DNA of 64,000 nt. Source: Gracilaria domingensis (Eukaryota > Rhodophyta > Florideophyceae > Gracilariales > Gracilariaceae). This document shows, one piece after another, positions 10,400 to 19,946 of this stretch. The DNA is taken from contig VCMS01000137.1 of the NCBI GenBank assembly GCA_022539475.1, positions 194,601 through 258,600 of the forward strand, given 5' to 3'. The notes under the pieces are model-generated. The model had not been told where the DNA came from and ran no database searches. It was given only the letters and a program-made list of their open reading frames with translations. The position numbers were made by a program, and so were the translations under genes. Each line of letters opens with the position of its first letter. Within the stretch, counting starts at the first letter, position 1.

Positions 10400-11951
10400 A
10401 GGAGCGCTGCGGCTGACCGACACGGCGTGAGACGAAATACCGAAGGAAGAAATCCCGAGAGGGTCATGAACAAGCGCGACCTTGAAACAGCGAGGTAGAG
10501 ATTACACCAGTCCCATGGCAGGCCGTTCGACCGATTCAGAACCGGCTGCTCACACATGGGAGTGCTGGAGTCTCAACTTCTACGATCCCTGCACAACGCG
10601 AGCGAGCAATGCGCCATGGCGAGCCCCAGAACGGAGAAATCCCGTTTGGGTCGACAGTCCGATAACCATCGCCAGAAGCTAGCTCCAAGCCACCCAGGAT
10701 CCTATTTGGGCACAATACGGCCGAAACCGGGTTTTCAGTCTTTCCCTAACGCGAGGATTTCACGCGGAGTCCAGCGACGCCATGCGAGAAAGAACAAGAT
10801 TTAACCAAACTCCAGCGTCTCAGAGGGGGTGATACGCCATGCACGGAATCATGAGTAGAGCCCGTGGTTGGGTAACAGACTGTTCTTTCGAGGAGAAGCT
10901 AGTAGACGCATACCACATTACGGGGCGCAGCACCTTCCTGTTAGGTCAGTGAAGGTACGAGGAACACGCTTCGATACAGCGAGGCAGTGATTCCCAGCTG
11001 GGTCCGTAATGACGGCTGACCTGCTTAGCTTCTGTAGAGAAGTCAACTCCCCAAAGGGCAAGCGTCGCCTTCTCCAGTTATCCCATAGGGCCGCTGTTTA
11101 TCCTGCGCAGATGTCAGGCAGCGCACTTGTCATGTATCTGTAGAAAGGCAGTCCCAACAGGGCGTTCATGTGGCACGGATACCATCTCCATTATTTCATA
11201 TAGCCCATCATGGGATTGATCTATCGAAATTAGAATGGGTCCCGCTGTACTCCATGGAGGGTTGACGCACCTGTGACCAGTACACCGTTCGAGCTGAGAA
11301 GCTCTCCGATCCCGGGGAGGGTCTGAGACATAGTACGAATAATTGTACATTCAATCCCGTATGGGTCCGTTTCACTCAACGACATTCCTCTGCAAGCGCT
11401 TCAGTTTCTACTGTATTTTCCGGTAGGGTTCGTTCCGATTACGCATTGTGTTGAAACGACGCGCGTCGACGACAAACGTTTGTTCCCAATGGGTGTAATT
11501 TCCTTCCCAGGGGTGTACAACATGAGACAGAGGCTCTCGAAGTTGTTTTCCCAAGGGGTCACATGTCTGAATGACAGGCGTTGGCGTTTCGTACATAGAT
11601 CCTAACGATATCCCATAAGGGCCCTGCGCGTCGACACGAATCTCTTTCTCTCCAGCAACGACTTCCACTGATCCTGCTGGGTGCTACGCGTCTCAGTCGA
11701 GCCGCTATCTGCTGCCGACGGTCGCAGAAGTGTTCAGATGTCCCGCATGGGTCGTGTCGTTTGCCGGTTCCAAGGGCAGCCAATCCCACAAAGGGTACTC
11801 TTCTTACCGTGTACGACCCTGGCGAGGGGAATTCCGAAAAGGTTCCAGGTTCCCTGGTGGGTGATGGTCCCGGTGGGCTTCGCTCGCTGCACGCGCCTGT
11901 GAAAGGTGAGTCCTCCAACGCGTCTTCCGAATCGGACATGGACGTTCCCAT
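10400..11951 (-). pseudogene. Element B degraded coding region downstream of integrase
   Basis: Minus-strand translation gives protein-like stretches in alternating frames: an acidic Ser/Pro-rich start from about ATG 11939, then blocks such as D-A-Q-G-P-Y-G-I-S, E-T-D-P-Y-G-I-E-C, S-S-N-G-V-L-V-T-G-A and D-G-L-Y-E-I-M-E-M-V. Frame changes fall near 11671, 11417 and 11240, each at a copy or half-copy of the TCCC-N4-GGGT motif. Further on, T-V-D-P-N-G-I-S (about 10640) continues the pattern. I read this as one long gene broken by small indels, function unknown. No domain recognised; the reading is by eye and could be partly coincidental. Confidence 0.35.
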
Positions 11952-13061
11952 CAGTGCCGTCCGTCGCCGTCTTCGTACCCGTGGTGGGAATGCGTAACGC
12001 GCTTCTGCTCTCTTGAGTCAATAAAGAGCTTCAGCTTGCCCTTTTCCCCTAGCGGGATGCGTGTTCGCGATCTGTTTGCGGCGAGATTATCCCTCCCGAG
12101 GGCCAGCGCGGGCACTTCGGCGATGCGCGCGCAGGGTGCGCAGCGTGCGGCACAGCGCTCAGGGCGTAAATTGAGCCCTGCTTGGGTCCCCTCCCCTTCT
12201 TGGGGCGCGCTTGGACTCCAAGCGCCGAGAGTTCCCGGCCGGGTGAGCCGAAGAGCCGTTGGTGGCACGCGCGCGCGTGCGCGGCACTGTGCGCGTGCGC
12301 GCGGCACGTGCCAGCAAGGCTGGGGGGGTGCACAGTACGCGCGGCGGCCAAGTGGGCATGTCCTCGATAGGTGAATAGCCCAGAATCGGCTGATTTCCCA
12401 GAGGGTTATTTGCAAGGCGAATAAAAAAATTCGCGCCGGAAATTACCCTCCCCGATGGGGTGGAAAACGCCGATTCTTTGTTTTGCCCGTAGCTCGGAAA
12501 CGCGGGCGTTTCAGCGGCTCGCAATGCCCGATTTGGGTTGCGCGGCACATCAAAATACTTAGGATTTTTTGATCGTGCCAGAACGCATCCCTACGAGCAA
12601 TACTGTATACCCAATCGGCTACCGACAGGCGTGGGCTACGTGGCGTTTGGCACGCTTGCAACGGCGCATGGCGGTGCACGCGCTTGTGCATGGCGCGCGC
12701 GTGTCCTACTTGGGTATTCTGAGCGTGCAACGGCGCGCGCGTGTCCATCGTGGCCGTCCCACGCGTAGAACGGCGCATGCCAGCAAGGCCTTGCGCTGCA
12801 CAGAGTGTGCATAGTCCTCAAAAAGTCGCCCGCTCGGTACTGCGGGCGTTCCAAGTCGTCCTTGATCATCCCAAAGGGGTCCAAACTTCTCTGAAAGCGT
12901 CGCGAATCCCTCCGAAGGCCTCCGCGAGACCCATAGGGACTTCAAACGAGCGCTATCCCGCCGGGAAAATTTTTAGCAGCCATGGCCGGTGGGAGACTAT
13001 GCCAAAAGTTTTCGTACCCGAAAGAGGAAAAGCACTCAAAAGTCCTCGAAAGAGGCTGCGT
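11952..13061. other. Element B region with no clear gene; GC-rich core
   Basis: Between the integrase stop and the extra coding region. 12100-12350 is very GC-rich with runs of alternating GC and GT. Copies of the TCCC-N4-GGGT motif continue (12233, 12869). No coding call. Confidence 0.35.
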
Positions 13062-14845
13062 TCAGTTGCGCGAGCGTGCGCGATCACGGCGGGCGCGAAA
13101 TCGGGCGACATCGTTAAAGGGAGTGTTGTTGAGAGGCTCCCAGAAGTCTCTCGAAGGTGGGTAACCGTACCATCGGACTTTGACCACAGCGGACCCATCG
13201 GTGGCCACTCCCTCGTCAAGGACTTTTTCTACGACCCGTTCGCGGGAATCGTCGCCTTCCTCCTCGAGGAGTTCAGGCGGCAATTCCACGTCTGGATGGG
13301 GTATCCCAGAGGGTTCAGGGAAGGTCGTAGGATCGACCGAGACTTGTTTAGGGCCAGTAGACTGTGACTCAGAAGGAGTGTTCCCAGTGGGGTCAGACGC
13401 CTCGGAAACCGGCGTCGGCGTTCCCTGTGAGGCTGATGCGGGCTGAGGCGACTGCGGCAGTGTCGTTGGTGACTCGGCTGCGTCAAGACGGCGTGGGTCT
13501 TTCGTGATACGGTCGATGGAGACCGTGTCGTGCAGGTTGCCGTCCAAGATGGTCACGGTTGTGTCTGTAGCTTTGACAACCCGAAAGGGACCAGTTGTCC
13601 TAAGAAGGAGCTTGCGGGAGACACCTTCTTCCTCCGCAGTCTCCGTAGCTTTCCGTGAAGGGCGGTCTAAAAAGACGTAGTCCCCAGGAGAAAGTGATAG
13701 CTGAGCCCGTACATGGGAATCGGAGTCGGCCTTGTAGCGCCGCTGGACACGATCCATTGTCGCTTTGGCCTTCGAAAGGAGATACCGAATACCAGCGTGT
13801 GTCTGACGTTTCACTGTGACCGAATTCGAATTGTCAGACCCAGCTGGGGAGATAGCGGTGGTTGGCGCGTCAACGACGATCCCAGGGGGTATCGCGTTAG
13901 CACCAAGTCAAAAGGTATCGTCTCGGTGGTTCTATGAAACTGGGAGTTGTACGCGAAGACCAAGGGCTGGACGAAATCATCCCAGTCTTGCTGGTGCTCA
14001 GACACGTAATGCCTGAGGCGTCCCACGAGGGTTCGATTAAAACGCTCCGCCTGCCCGTTTGTCTGCGGGTAGTAGGCCGCCGTCAGCAAATGACGTACTA
14101 CTAGGTCCCCGCAAAGGGCTTCGATGAATTTCGCGACGAGCTGCCGTCCGTTATCGGTCAGCAAGTACTGAGGTGCCCCACATGGGAATATCCAATGCTC
14201 CAAGAAGGCAAGCGCGATATTGTTAGCTTCTGTAGCCCCTAGCGGAATAGCACGAGCCAGCTTGGAGAAGCGGTCAGTAATGACCAGGAGAAAGCGATTC
14301 CCATGTGTGGTCTTCGTAAGTGGCCCCAGTATGTCGATAGCGACAAATTCGTGGGGACCCGCTGCGGGAAATAGCTTCAGATACTTCTGATGCTTGTGCT
14401 GCGTACCTCGCGTCGCAGCGCATGACCGACAGTCCTTGATGGTCTGATAGACGTCATTCGCCATGAATGGCCAATAGAAGTCCCGTCTGCGGGTCGCGTA
14501 CATTTTCCTCCCTCTAGGGTTACCAGCCAATCTTGGATAATGCGATAGATAGGGTACGCGGTCCCGTAGGTTTGGAGGGACCAGGCGCTGAATTGCACAG
14601 TCCAGGAGTGAGGTCCTTGAAAGGAAACCATGATGGTCGTAGCCAAAGCGGAAGTGTGACGTTCCGACAGACTCGGTAACACCCACATACCAAGGGTCTT
14701 GGGATTGCTCTTCCAGGAACTCCCCCGATGGGATTGGAAGTACATCCGTCTCGGATGAGTGCACTTCGTGGATAGACCGAATACCCGGTATGAATATCAA
14801 AGATTCTAAAAGGTTCGTCATAGATAAAAGGAAAGGAAAGCCCAT
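13062..14845 (-). pseudogene. Element B integrase and chromodomain (pol 3' end), one frameshift
   Basis: Integrates cDNA and targets it to chromatin. ATG at 14845 opens 344 codons holding the HHCC zinc region (H-Y-P-R-L-A then C-R-S-C-A) and the DDE core: D in A-I-D-I-L-G-P, D in L-T-D-N-G-R-Q, E in N-G-Q-A-E-R-F-N. At about 13880 the frame shifts by one base within a motif copy (TCCCAGGGGGT); the second frame stays open to 13062. It carries an SH3-like integrase C-terminus (L-S-P-G-D-Y-V-F-L-D), a Pro/Thr-rich linker and a chromodomain (V-E-K-V-L-D...V-K-V-R-W-Y-G-Y...W-E-P-L) at the end. A chromovirus-type Gypsy. Confidence 0.8.
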
Positions 14846-15605
14846 CAGGGAGCACGGAAGAGAATAACCGCGTTGCCCGACAAGAAAGTCAAGGGAAAGA
14901 GATTAAATCCCATAAGGGTGTCCTTTTCAAGCAGAAACTAATGCGAAGAACCAACGAAAAACAGGTTGAGATTAGTTCGATTCCCAAACTGGGGCTTGAA
15001 CCGTTTCGGTTATTTCACGACCGTAACGCATGTTCAACCAGCCCTTCCCCTTCTTGGGCGAGCGCACCGCTTGAGCGGAACCACCGGAAAGGAACCAGTG
15101 CGCAAAAGCCTGCACAACTCCAATAGAAGTGGAGTAGAGCATAGAAAGAGTCCCGTTGGGTAGTCAAGACTCTGAAAACGTGTACGTTGTCCAACGAACA
15201 AAACAAACTGTCCCAGCCAGGGTTGTTTTCCTTTAAAGAACAGTAGTGGAAAAGCACGTTCACAGAGAACGGTGTTCCTCCCAACCGGAAAACGTTGTCG
15301 AGAACATAATAAGGCAGTTAGTGATGGGCGAGTATCCCGTACAGGGTGATCCCAGAGTGACATGGGGATTCAATTAGCTTGCGGAACGAGTGTAATTGAT
15401 TCCCACATGAGGGTACCTGCACGAGACAAGTCGAGAGGTGTAGGACCAGTCCTTGTCCCATATGGGTTCCGAACCGATCCATGTTCCAGGACGGTGGTGA
15501 CAACGTCCTGATTAGGTCATGTTAGATTTGTCAGGAGTTAGATTAAGGGGGAGAGACAGAAGCATACATTTGATACTTCTGCGTGTCGAAGAGCAGAGCT
15601 TGGAG
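14846..15605. other. Deletion junction between gag and integrase
   Basis: 760 bp where protease, RT and RNase H should lie in a Gypsy element. No RT motif in any minus-strand frame. Motif copies continue (14908, 15456). Confidence 0.5.
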
Positions 15606-15875
15606 CTAAGCGCCTTCAATTAGTTCCCGTGGGGGGGTAGAATGCTTTGCAAGTCGCAATTCGTCCCGCTCAGGGTCGGAGCAATCCGAGTCGCTCCACT
15701 CAGGCATATCTGAGCTCGAGTGAGAGTCGTCCGAGTCGGAAAAGTCAGGACCCAAAAGGGATGACTTCCTCCGGTTCCGACGTCGGCTTGGGGACTTCCG
15801 GTTCCTCCCTTTGTCACGACCCACGTGGGAATCGCGACCGGTACTCTTCTGCTTCCCTGGGAGGGGACTGCCCAA
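15606..15875 (-). CDS. Element B Ser/Arg/Asp-rich ORF
   Basis: Up to 89 codons: a basic R-N-R-K-S-P-S-R-R-R-N-R-R-K half followed by an acidic Asp/Ser half. Overlaps another open frame (15620-16048). Probably the C-terminal nucleocapsid-like remnant of gag; no zinc knuckle. Confidence 0.3.
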   Translation of the reverse strand: MGSPLPGKQKSTGRDSHVGRDKGRNRKSPSRRRNRRKSSLLGPDFSDSDDSHSSSDMPEWSDSDCSDPERDELRLAKHSTPPRELIEGA

Positions 15876-16007
15876 GTCGGGTCTATCAATATTGGGGTCC
15901 CTGCCAGGTCTGGAATCTGCTTCATGTTCGGCAGAGATAGTGGTCGGTTGCCATACCGAGACGGCCGGCTGACGGTTGACAGGTTGCTCATACCCAATGG
16001 GAGCGAG

Positions 16008-16541
16008 CTAGAGACGGCGCTGTACCTCAGTGTGCACACTGGTGGCAATAGCGCGGTCCAGAATTCCGGTGACGGTCATCCTAGAAGCGACCCGCTGGAC
16101 AAGGGTATCCAGCAGGCCCTCCACTTCAGCATTAACCCTGTGGGGAATACGGCGCTCGACCTCGAGTGTCACCATAGACTCCACGAGTGGCCTCAGGGCT
16201 ATGAGTAGCTCTCCCGTAACGGGTTGAACCTCACTCCCTGCGGGTCGTTGCGGAGTCCCAACGAGGGTCTCGGGCGCTGTTGCCCTGGGGGTCTGCGGCT
16301 GCGGAGTCGCTTCTCGAGAGGCATGCTGGCGCATGGCCTCGGGACGGTTCCGAAAGTCGGTTGGGGAGGACTGACAGAGTATGCGTTCCGGGTCCTCCAC
16401 ACGTGGTAGAATCCCTCCATGGGTATTTCGGGTGCTCGGAGCCCCTGAACCGGGAGCAGGCGGCACTTCCTCAGTGCCGTTGTCGCCATGGGATGGAGCA
16501 GGACCGGCGTGTCCATGAGAAGATTCCGGTGGGGTGGCCAT
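16008..16541 (-). CDS. Element B gag-like N-terminal ORF
   Basis: 178 codons from ATG at 16541, first gene after the 5' LTR and leader. Pro/Ser/Gly-rich N-terminus, then a helical segment with L-V-E-S-M-V-T-L-E-V-E-R-R-I and V-E-G-L-L-D-T-L-V, suitable for a coiled-coil. It stops before any capsid core or zinc knuckle. Called gag by position only. Confidence 0.4.
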   Translation of the reverse strand: MATPPESSHGHAGPAPSHGDNGTEEVPPAPGSGAPSTRNTHGGILPRVEDPERILCQSSPTDFRNRPEAMRQHASREATPQPQTPRATAPETLVGTPQRPAGSEVQPVTGELLIALRPLVESMVTLEVERRIPHRVNAEVEGLLDTLVQRVASRMTVTGILDRAIATSVHTEVQRRL

Positions 16542-16775
16542 AACGGTAGGCAGAAAGGAATTTTCGTCCGGCTTGCGACAAAGTGAACCCAAATGCGGGC
16601 AAGTTCGAGAAAACCCTAGAGGGAAAATGAAACGGCGCGGTGAAACCAAATGATCCGCAACTGGTCGGAAAGGCCCAAGTAAGAAGAAATGATTCGAAAG
16701 CGACGAAGCGAATCCCGTGAGGGTCACATTAACCAGAAAAAAGCCGAGACTGTAATTATAGGTCGGGAGATCAGT

Positions 16776-17194
16776 TGTAGTACAGCCACAGGCCGTGACA
16801 ACGTACTATGCCCTGATAAAGGAACAAATTGCGCAGCACCCAAGCGGGGACGAAGGAGCACTCAACGGACGCTAACAACGGGGCGCAAGATAGACGCGCA
16901 GCACCGCTAGTGACGGTAGGATGACCCTTGTGGGAAACTAGACGATGGAAGAATCGGCTAGGGGGTGCTTGAGGTTTTCCACGGTAAGCTCTGCCCGGCG
17001 GGAGATGCTTAAGTGCACCTCCTACGGACAGTAGCCTCTTGTCGAAAATAATAAACTATCTACCTATATTGGGGTCCCGAAGGGCGACACGACAACTGTC
17101 ACAACCCTACACGTGTGGGACCTCGAGGTGCACCCTTTGCACACTATCTAAATAAACTAATACTATGCACCCGTCAGGGCGGTGCCTCTCACTG
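16776..17194 (-). repeat. Element B 5' LTR (outer end eroded)
   Basis: Matches 8684-9103 at an offset of 8092. The final CACTACA of the other copy is missing at its outer end. It is flanked by an 8-bp inverted repeat, AGATCAGT (16768-16775) and ACTGATCT (17191-17198). No tRNA-type TGG primer site is evident inside it. Confidence 0.7.
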
Positions 17195-17931
17195 ATCTGC
17201 ACCCCATACCGTTGAAATAGATATCCACACTGTCTGTGGCTCGCCGAAACATTCCGATACCCACACCGATTTATCCCCTCTACCTTAGACAGTACGCTCA
17301 GATCGAGGCCACCGGAACTTACACCCGGCATTGCGCTTGCTCTATCAGAGGGTTTTACTGCTGCATCTGTCTCTACAAAGAGCAGGTTTCGAACACCCTG
17401 TAGGTGCGCTTTCTGCGACGTGGCTCCTGTTTGCCCAGTCGTGGGATTGCACTACACTACCTGTACTAAATTGACAAATGATGTTACACTGTACTGGATT
17501 GGGCCCTACTACTCTACATGTAGAAATACTACTGCGTTAAGTTATTAACTGTAATGCTTTATTGCATTTCGAATATCTCCTTGCGTGTTCAGAACTCTAT
17601 AAAAGGGTCTCAAAGGCGTCTGAGGATGTCTCGACTCAATATAAAATTGAGTTTACCAATTTTATTTTTCAGTCAACCTTACGCACATATTTCAGGCCGT
17701 GAATACCAGTATATTACTTTTCTCGCAACGCTTTTACGCTTTAATAACTTGTGTGGTGCTTGTACATTTTGTACAAGAACTGTTCTACTCAATGAAAAGC
17801 CGAGTACTCTTTAAATCGCACTTAGCGTGAACGGCAGTACCTTAGTGTGTACCAAAATCTCTTTTTTCGTCAGCGCGCTCCACGGGAGGTTTGGATCGAA
17901 TATTGGTGTCGATTGAGAGACGTGGTGCTAC
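17195..17931. other. Spacer between elements B and C
   Basis: About 740 bp with only short ORFs. No recognisable gene, RNA or repeat. Confidence 0.4.
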
Positions 17932-18148
17932 TGTAAGAGAATTATAGTCAAACCCACTCATTTCAAATCACATCCGTTTAATTCAAATTCATGAGAGTTC
18001 ATGTTTGAATTCAAACATGAACTCGTCATTCTTTAGAGTACTTAAGGTGTTACTCTCTTATCCAAGTACTGAGAGGAGAGCTAACACTCATACATTGTAA
18101 ACTGAGTTTCATCCAAACGAGAGGCTCCTGCTTGTCCACTCTCTTACA
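17932..18148 (+). repeat. Element C 5' LTR
   Basis: TGTAAGAGA...CTCTTACA ends. Contains a 30-bp perfect palindrome at 17995-18024 centred on GAATTC. Confidence 0.9.
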
Positions 18149-18150
18149 AT

Positions 18151-18163
18151 TGGTAGCATCAGC
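18151..18163 (+). other. Element C primer binding site
   Basis: TGGTAGCATCAGC two bases after the LTR end; TGG pairs with the CCA end of a tRNA. The tRNA species is not identified. Confidence 0.5.
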
Positions 18164-18192
18164 TTTTGATTTCGGAACTACAATCTTACACG

Positions 18193-19209
18193 ATGCGTCG
18201 TTCAACTCGAAATCACGATCCACAGGACAACGATTCTGTTCCCGCTTCAGAATCGTTGGCCCAACTCCAGCAACAAATTCAACTACTTCAAGATACAGTC
18301 CAACAACAGGCCAATGTAATCCAGTCCCTGCAGAACACAGCTTCAAATTCGACTGTATCCAATGTAGCACAAATCAACACCACCGGCTCGAACACGTTCA
18401 AGTCCCCACCGGTCCCTATGTTTTCCGGTAAACCAACTGATCGTACCACCGAGAAAGTCCAGAGCTTCTTTTATTCCATACAGAAGTACGGTGTATTGTG
18501 TAACTACACTCCAGAAAAGATGTTGGCTTTAGCCGAATGTCATTTTCAAGACCGCGCCGCTACTTGGATTATGCGTCTAGAGCGTGATGGAAAGAAACCA
18601 TCTTCCATAGAAGAGCTTCGTGATGCAATGATCAAAGAATTCGTTCCAGCCAACGAAATTGCACAGGCACGAATCAAACTCATGGAGATTCGTAGTGATG
18701 ACTACAAGAAGTTAGAGGAATTCATCGCAAAATTCGAGGACCTCATTCTTCTATGCAGTACTCCCCCCAACGAGGCTTACATTTATTTCTTTAACAGCCT
18801 CCCGAAATCCTACAAAGGAAAGTTCGCAGAGAAGTTTCCTAACTCTCAGCCACTTGACAGGTATGGTATCCCTGACATGCAATCCGCATTTGAATATGCT
18901 CGGACATTAGAACTGTCTATGAGAATGTCCGCTAGTGGTTCGGCTACGACTCAGAAAGAGAAGAAGTCTAACAGCTTTCGCAACAAAACTTCGAAGAATA
19001 GAGGATACAGTGCTGACGACAGACAATCCAATAAGTCTGAGAAAAGTGCAGATGCCCTCACATGGGGTCCTGCTCAGAAAGGCGAGGGGAAACTGTACCG
19101 CACTAACGATCGGTGCTGCATTTGCGGACGCAAACCATTCAGCGATCCCGATCATCCTTGTCGAAAAGATATCGAGAGACGCAGGCAAGAAAAGGAGTCA
19201 AAAAACTAG
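18193..19209 (+). CDS. gag: Element C Gag
   Basis: 338 codons from ATG 18193. The N-terminus has a Gln-rich coiled coil (L-Q-Q-Q-I-Q-L-L-Q-D-T-V). The centre is a retrotransposon Gag domain (W-I-M-R-L...E-L-R-D-A-M-I-K-E-F). The C-terminus has one zinc-knuckle-like C-C-I-C-G-R-K-P-F-S-D-P-D-H-P-C. It packages element RNA. It overlaps the protease-RT frame that follows, so pol is probably made by frameshifting. Confidence 0.85.
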   Translation: MRRSTRNHDPQDNDSVPASESLAQLQQQIQLLQDTVQQQANVIQSLQNTASNSTVSNVAQINTTGSNTFKSPPVPMFSGKPTDRTTEKVQSFFYSIQKYGVLCNYTPEKMLALAECHFQDRAATWIMRLERDGKKPSSIEELRDAMIKEFVPANEIAQARIKLMEIRSDDYKKLEEFIAKFEDLILLCSTPPNEAYIYFFNSLPKSYKGKFAEKFPNSQPLDRYGIPDMQSAFEYARTLELSMRMSASGSATTQKEKKSNSFRNKTSKNRGYSADDRQSNKSEKSADALTWGPAQKGEGKLYRTNDRCCICGRKPFSDPDHPCRKDIERRRQEKESKN

Positions 19210-19946
19210 CTCAGCCGCACTACAGTGCGGATATTAAGCGTGACTCACAAACGTCATGCTTGCACCTCTCTGCACTTCGTTTTGGAGAGGAAAGACGGTG
19301 GATGTACAACATCTCTCTTGACGGACATCCGCTTGACGCTGTAATCGATTCCTTTGCTTCACACAATTTTATGGCTTATCATGATGCTAAAGCGTTGGGA
19401 ATACACATCAATCCAGTTACTTCTCTTGAAGTGGAACTTGGAGACAGTTCGAAAACAGACGTGGTTGGCGAAGTATCAGCAGTACTGAATGTCAATGGAC
19501 ATCTTTCAAGAGAAAAAGTTTTTGTCATTCACATGAATGAAGATAATCAGAGTCCACTTCTTATTCTTGGACGAACGTGGTTAGAGATTCAGAACCCAGA
19601 GATAGATTGGAAGACAAATCAGTTCACCATCAAGAGACCCGACGGCACCAAAGTGATCGTGTCGTCAAAGCGAAATGATGGAAACAACAGTAACACTCCC
19701 TGTTTCAAAATGATGTCTTTCAAGAAACTCAAGAAAGTAATGAAGAGTGGTAACTGTGAGCTGTTTACAGCTCAGATTACGCAAGAGATGGCGAATAACA
19801 TGAAGGATGTAGACTGTTCCGATTTCTTCAAACCTCTACTAAACGAGTTTAAAGATATTTTTCGTGAAGAACTTCCTCAAGAACTTCCCTACACGAGGAA
19901 TGGAGTTGGAGATAAACACCATGCCAGGGGCAAAACCACCCGTTAG
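19113..19946 (+). CDS. Element C protease region of Pol
   Basis: Overlaps the gag end by about 100 nt in another frame. It holds a retropepsin fold, I-D-S-F-A-S-H-N-F-M and later L-L-I-L-G-R-T-W-L, followed by the linker to RT. The active-site triad is normally D-S/T-G; here Gly is Phe (GAT TCC TTT), which should abolish activity. The frame ends at 19946, because an extra base near 19902 separates it from the RT frame. Confidence 0.75.
   Translation: MLHLRTQTIQRSRSSLSKRYRETQARKGVKKLAQPHYSADIKRDSQTSCLHLSALRFGEERRWMYNISLDGHPLDAVIDSFASHNFMAYHDAKALGIHINPVTSLEVELGDSSKTDVVGEVSAVLNVNGHLSREKVFVIHMNEDNQSPLLILGRTWLEIQNPEIDWKTNQFTIKRPDGTKVIVSSKRNDGNNSNTPCFKMMSFKKLKKVMKSGNCELFTAQITQEMANNMKDVDCSDFFKPLLNEFKDIFREELPQELPYTRNGVGDKHHARGKTTR

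Larger units (their letters stand above)
8832..16935. repeat. Element B dispersed motif array, TCCC-N4-GGGT
   Basis: Perfect TCCCN4GGGT copies start at 9221, 9831, 10254, 10375, 10453, 10640, 10992, 11355, 11741, 11851, 12233, 12869, 13382, 14021, 14509, 14908, 15456 and 16713. Reverse copies (ACCCN4GGGA) start at 10309, 15750, 15819 and one per LTR (8832, 16924). Many variants have 3 or 5 spacer bases (9271, 9415, 9597, 11081, 11310, 11785, 12396, 13302, 13880 and others), giving one site about every 50-90 bp. The array crosses genes, gaps and LTRs and ends with the element. Confidence 0.8.
8684..17194 (-). mobile_element. Element B: chromodomain Gypsy derivative lacking RT
   Basis: Bounded by a direct repeat of about 420 bp (8684-9110 and 16776-17194) with roughly 14 differences by eye. 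All coding is on the minus strand, so the right copy is the 5' LTR. Order in the sense direction: short gag-like ORF, Ser/Arg-rich ORF, a gap, integrase with chromodomain, then about 3.9 kb of degraded extra coding sequence before the 3' LTR. Protease, RT and RNase H are absent, so it could only move in trans. No target-site duplication is visible (flanks CCCCC and ATCTG). Confidence 0.75.

Noticed and set aside
8832-16935. CRISPR-like regular spacing of the B motif
   Set aside because: Repeats are 12 bp and imperfect, spacers vary in length and include coding sequence; eukaryotic LTR element context.
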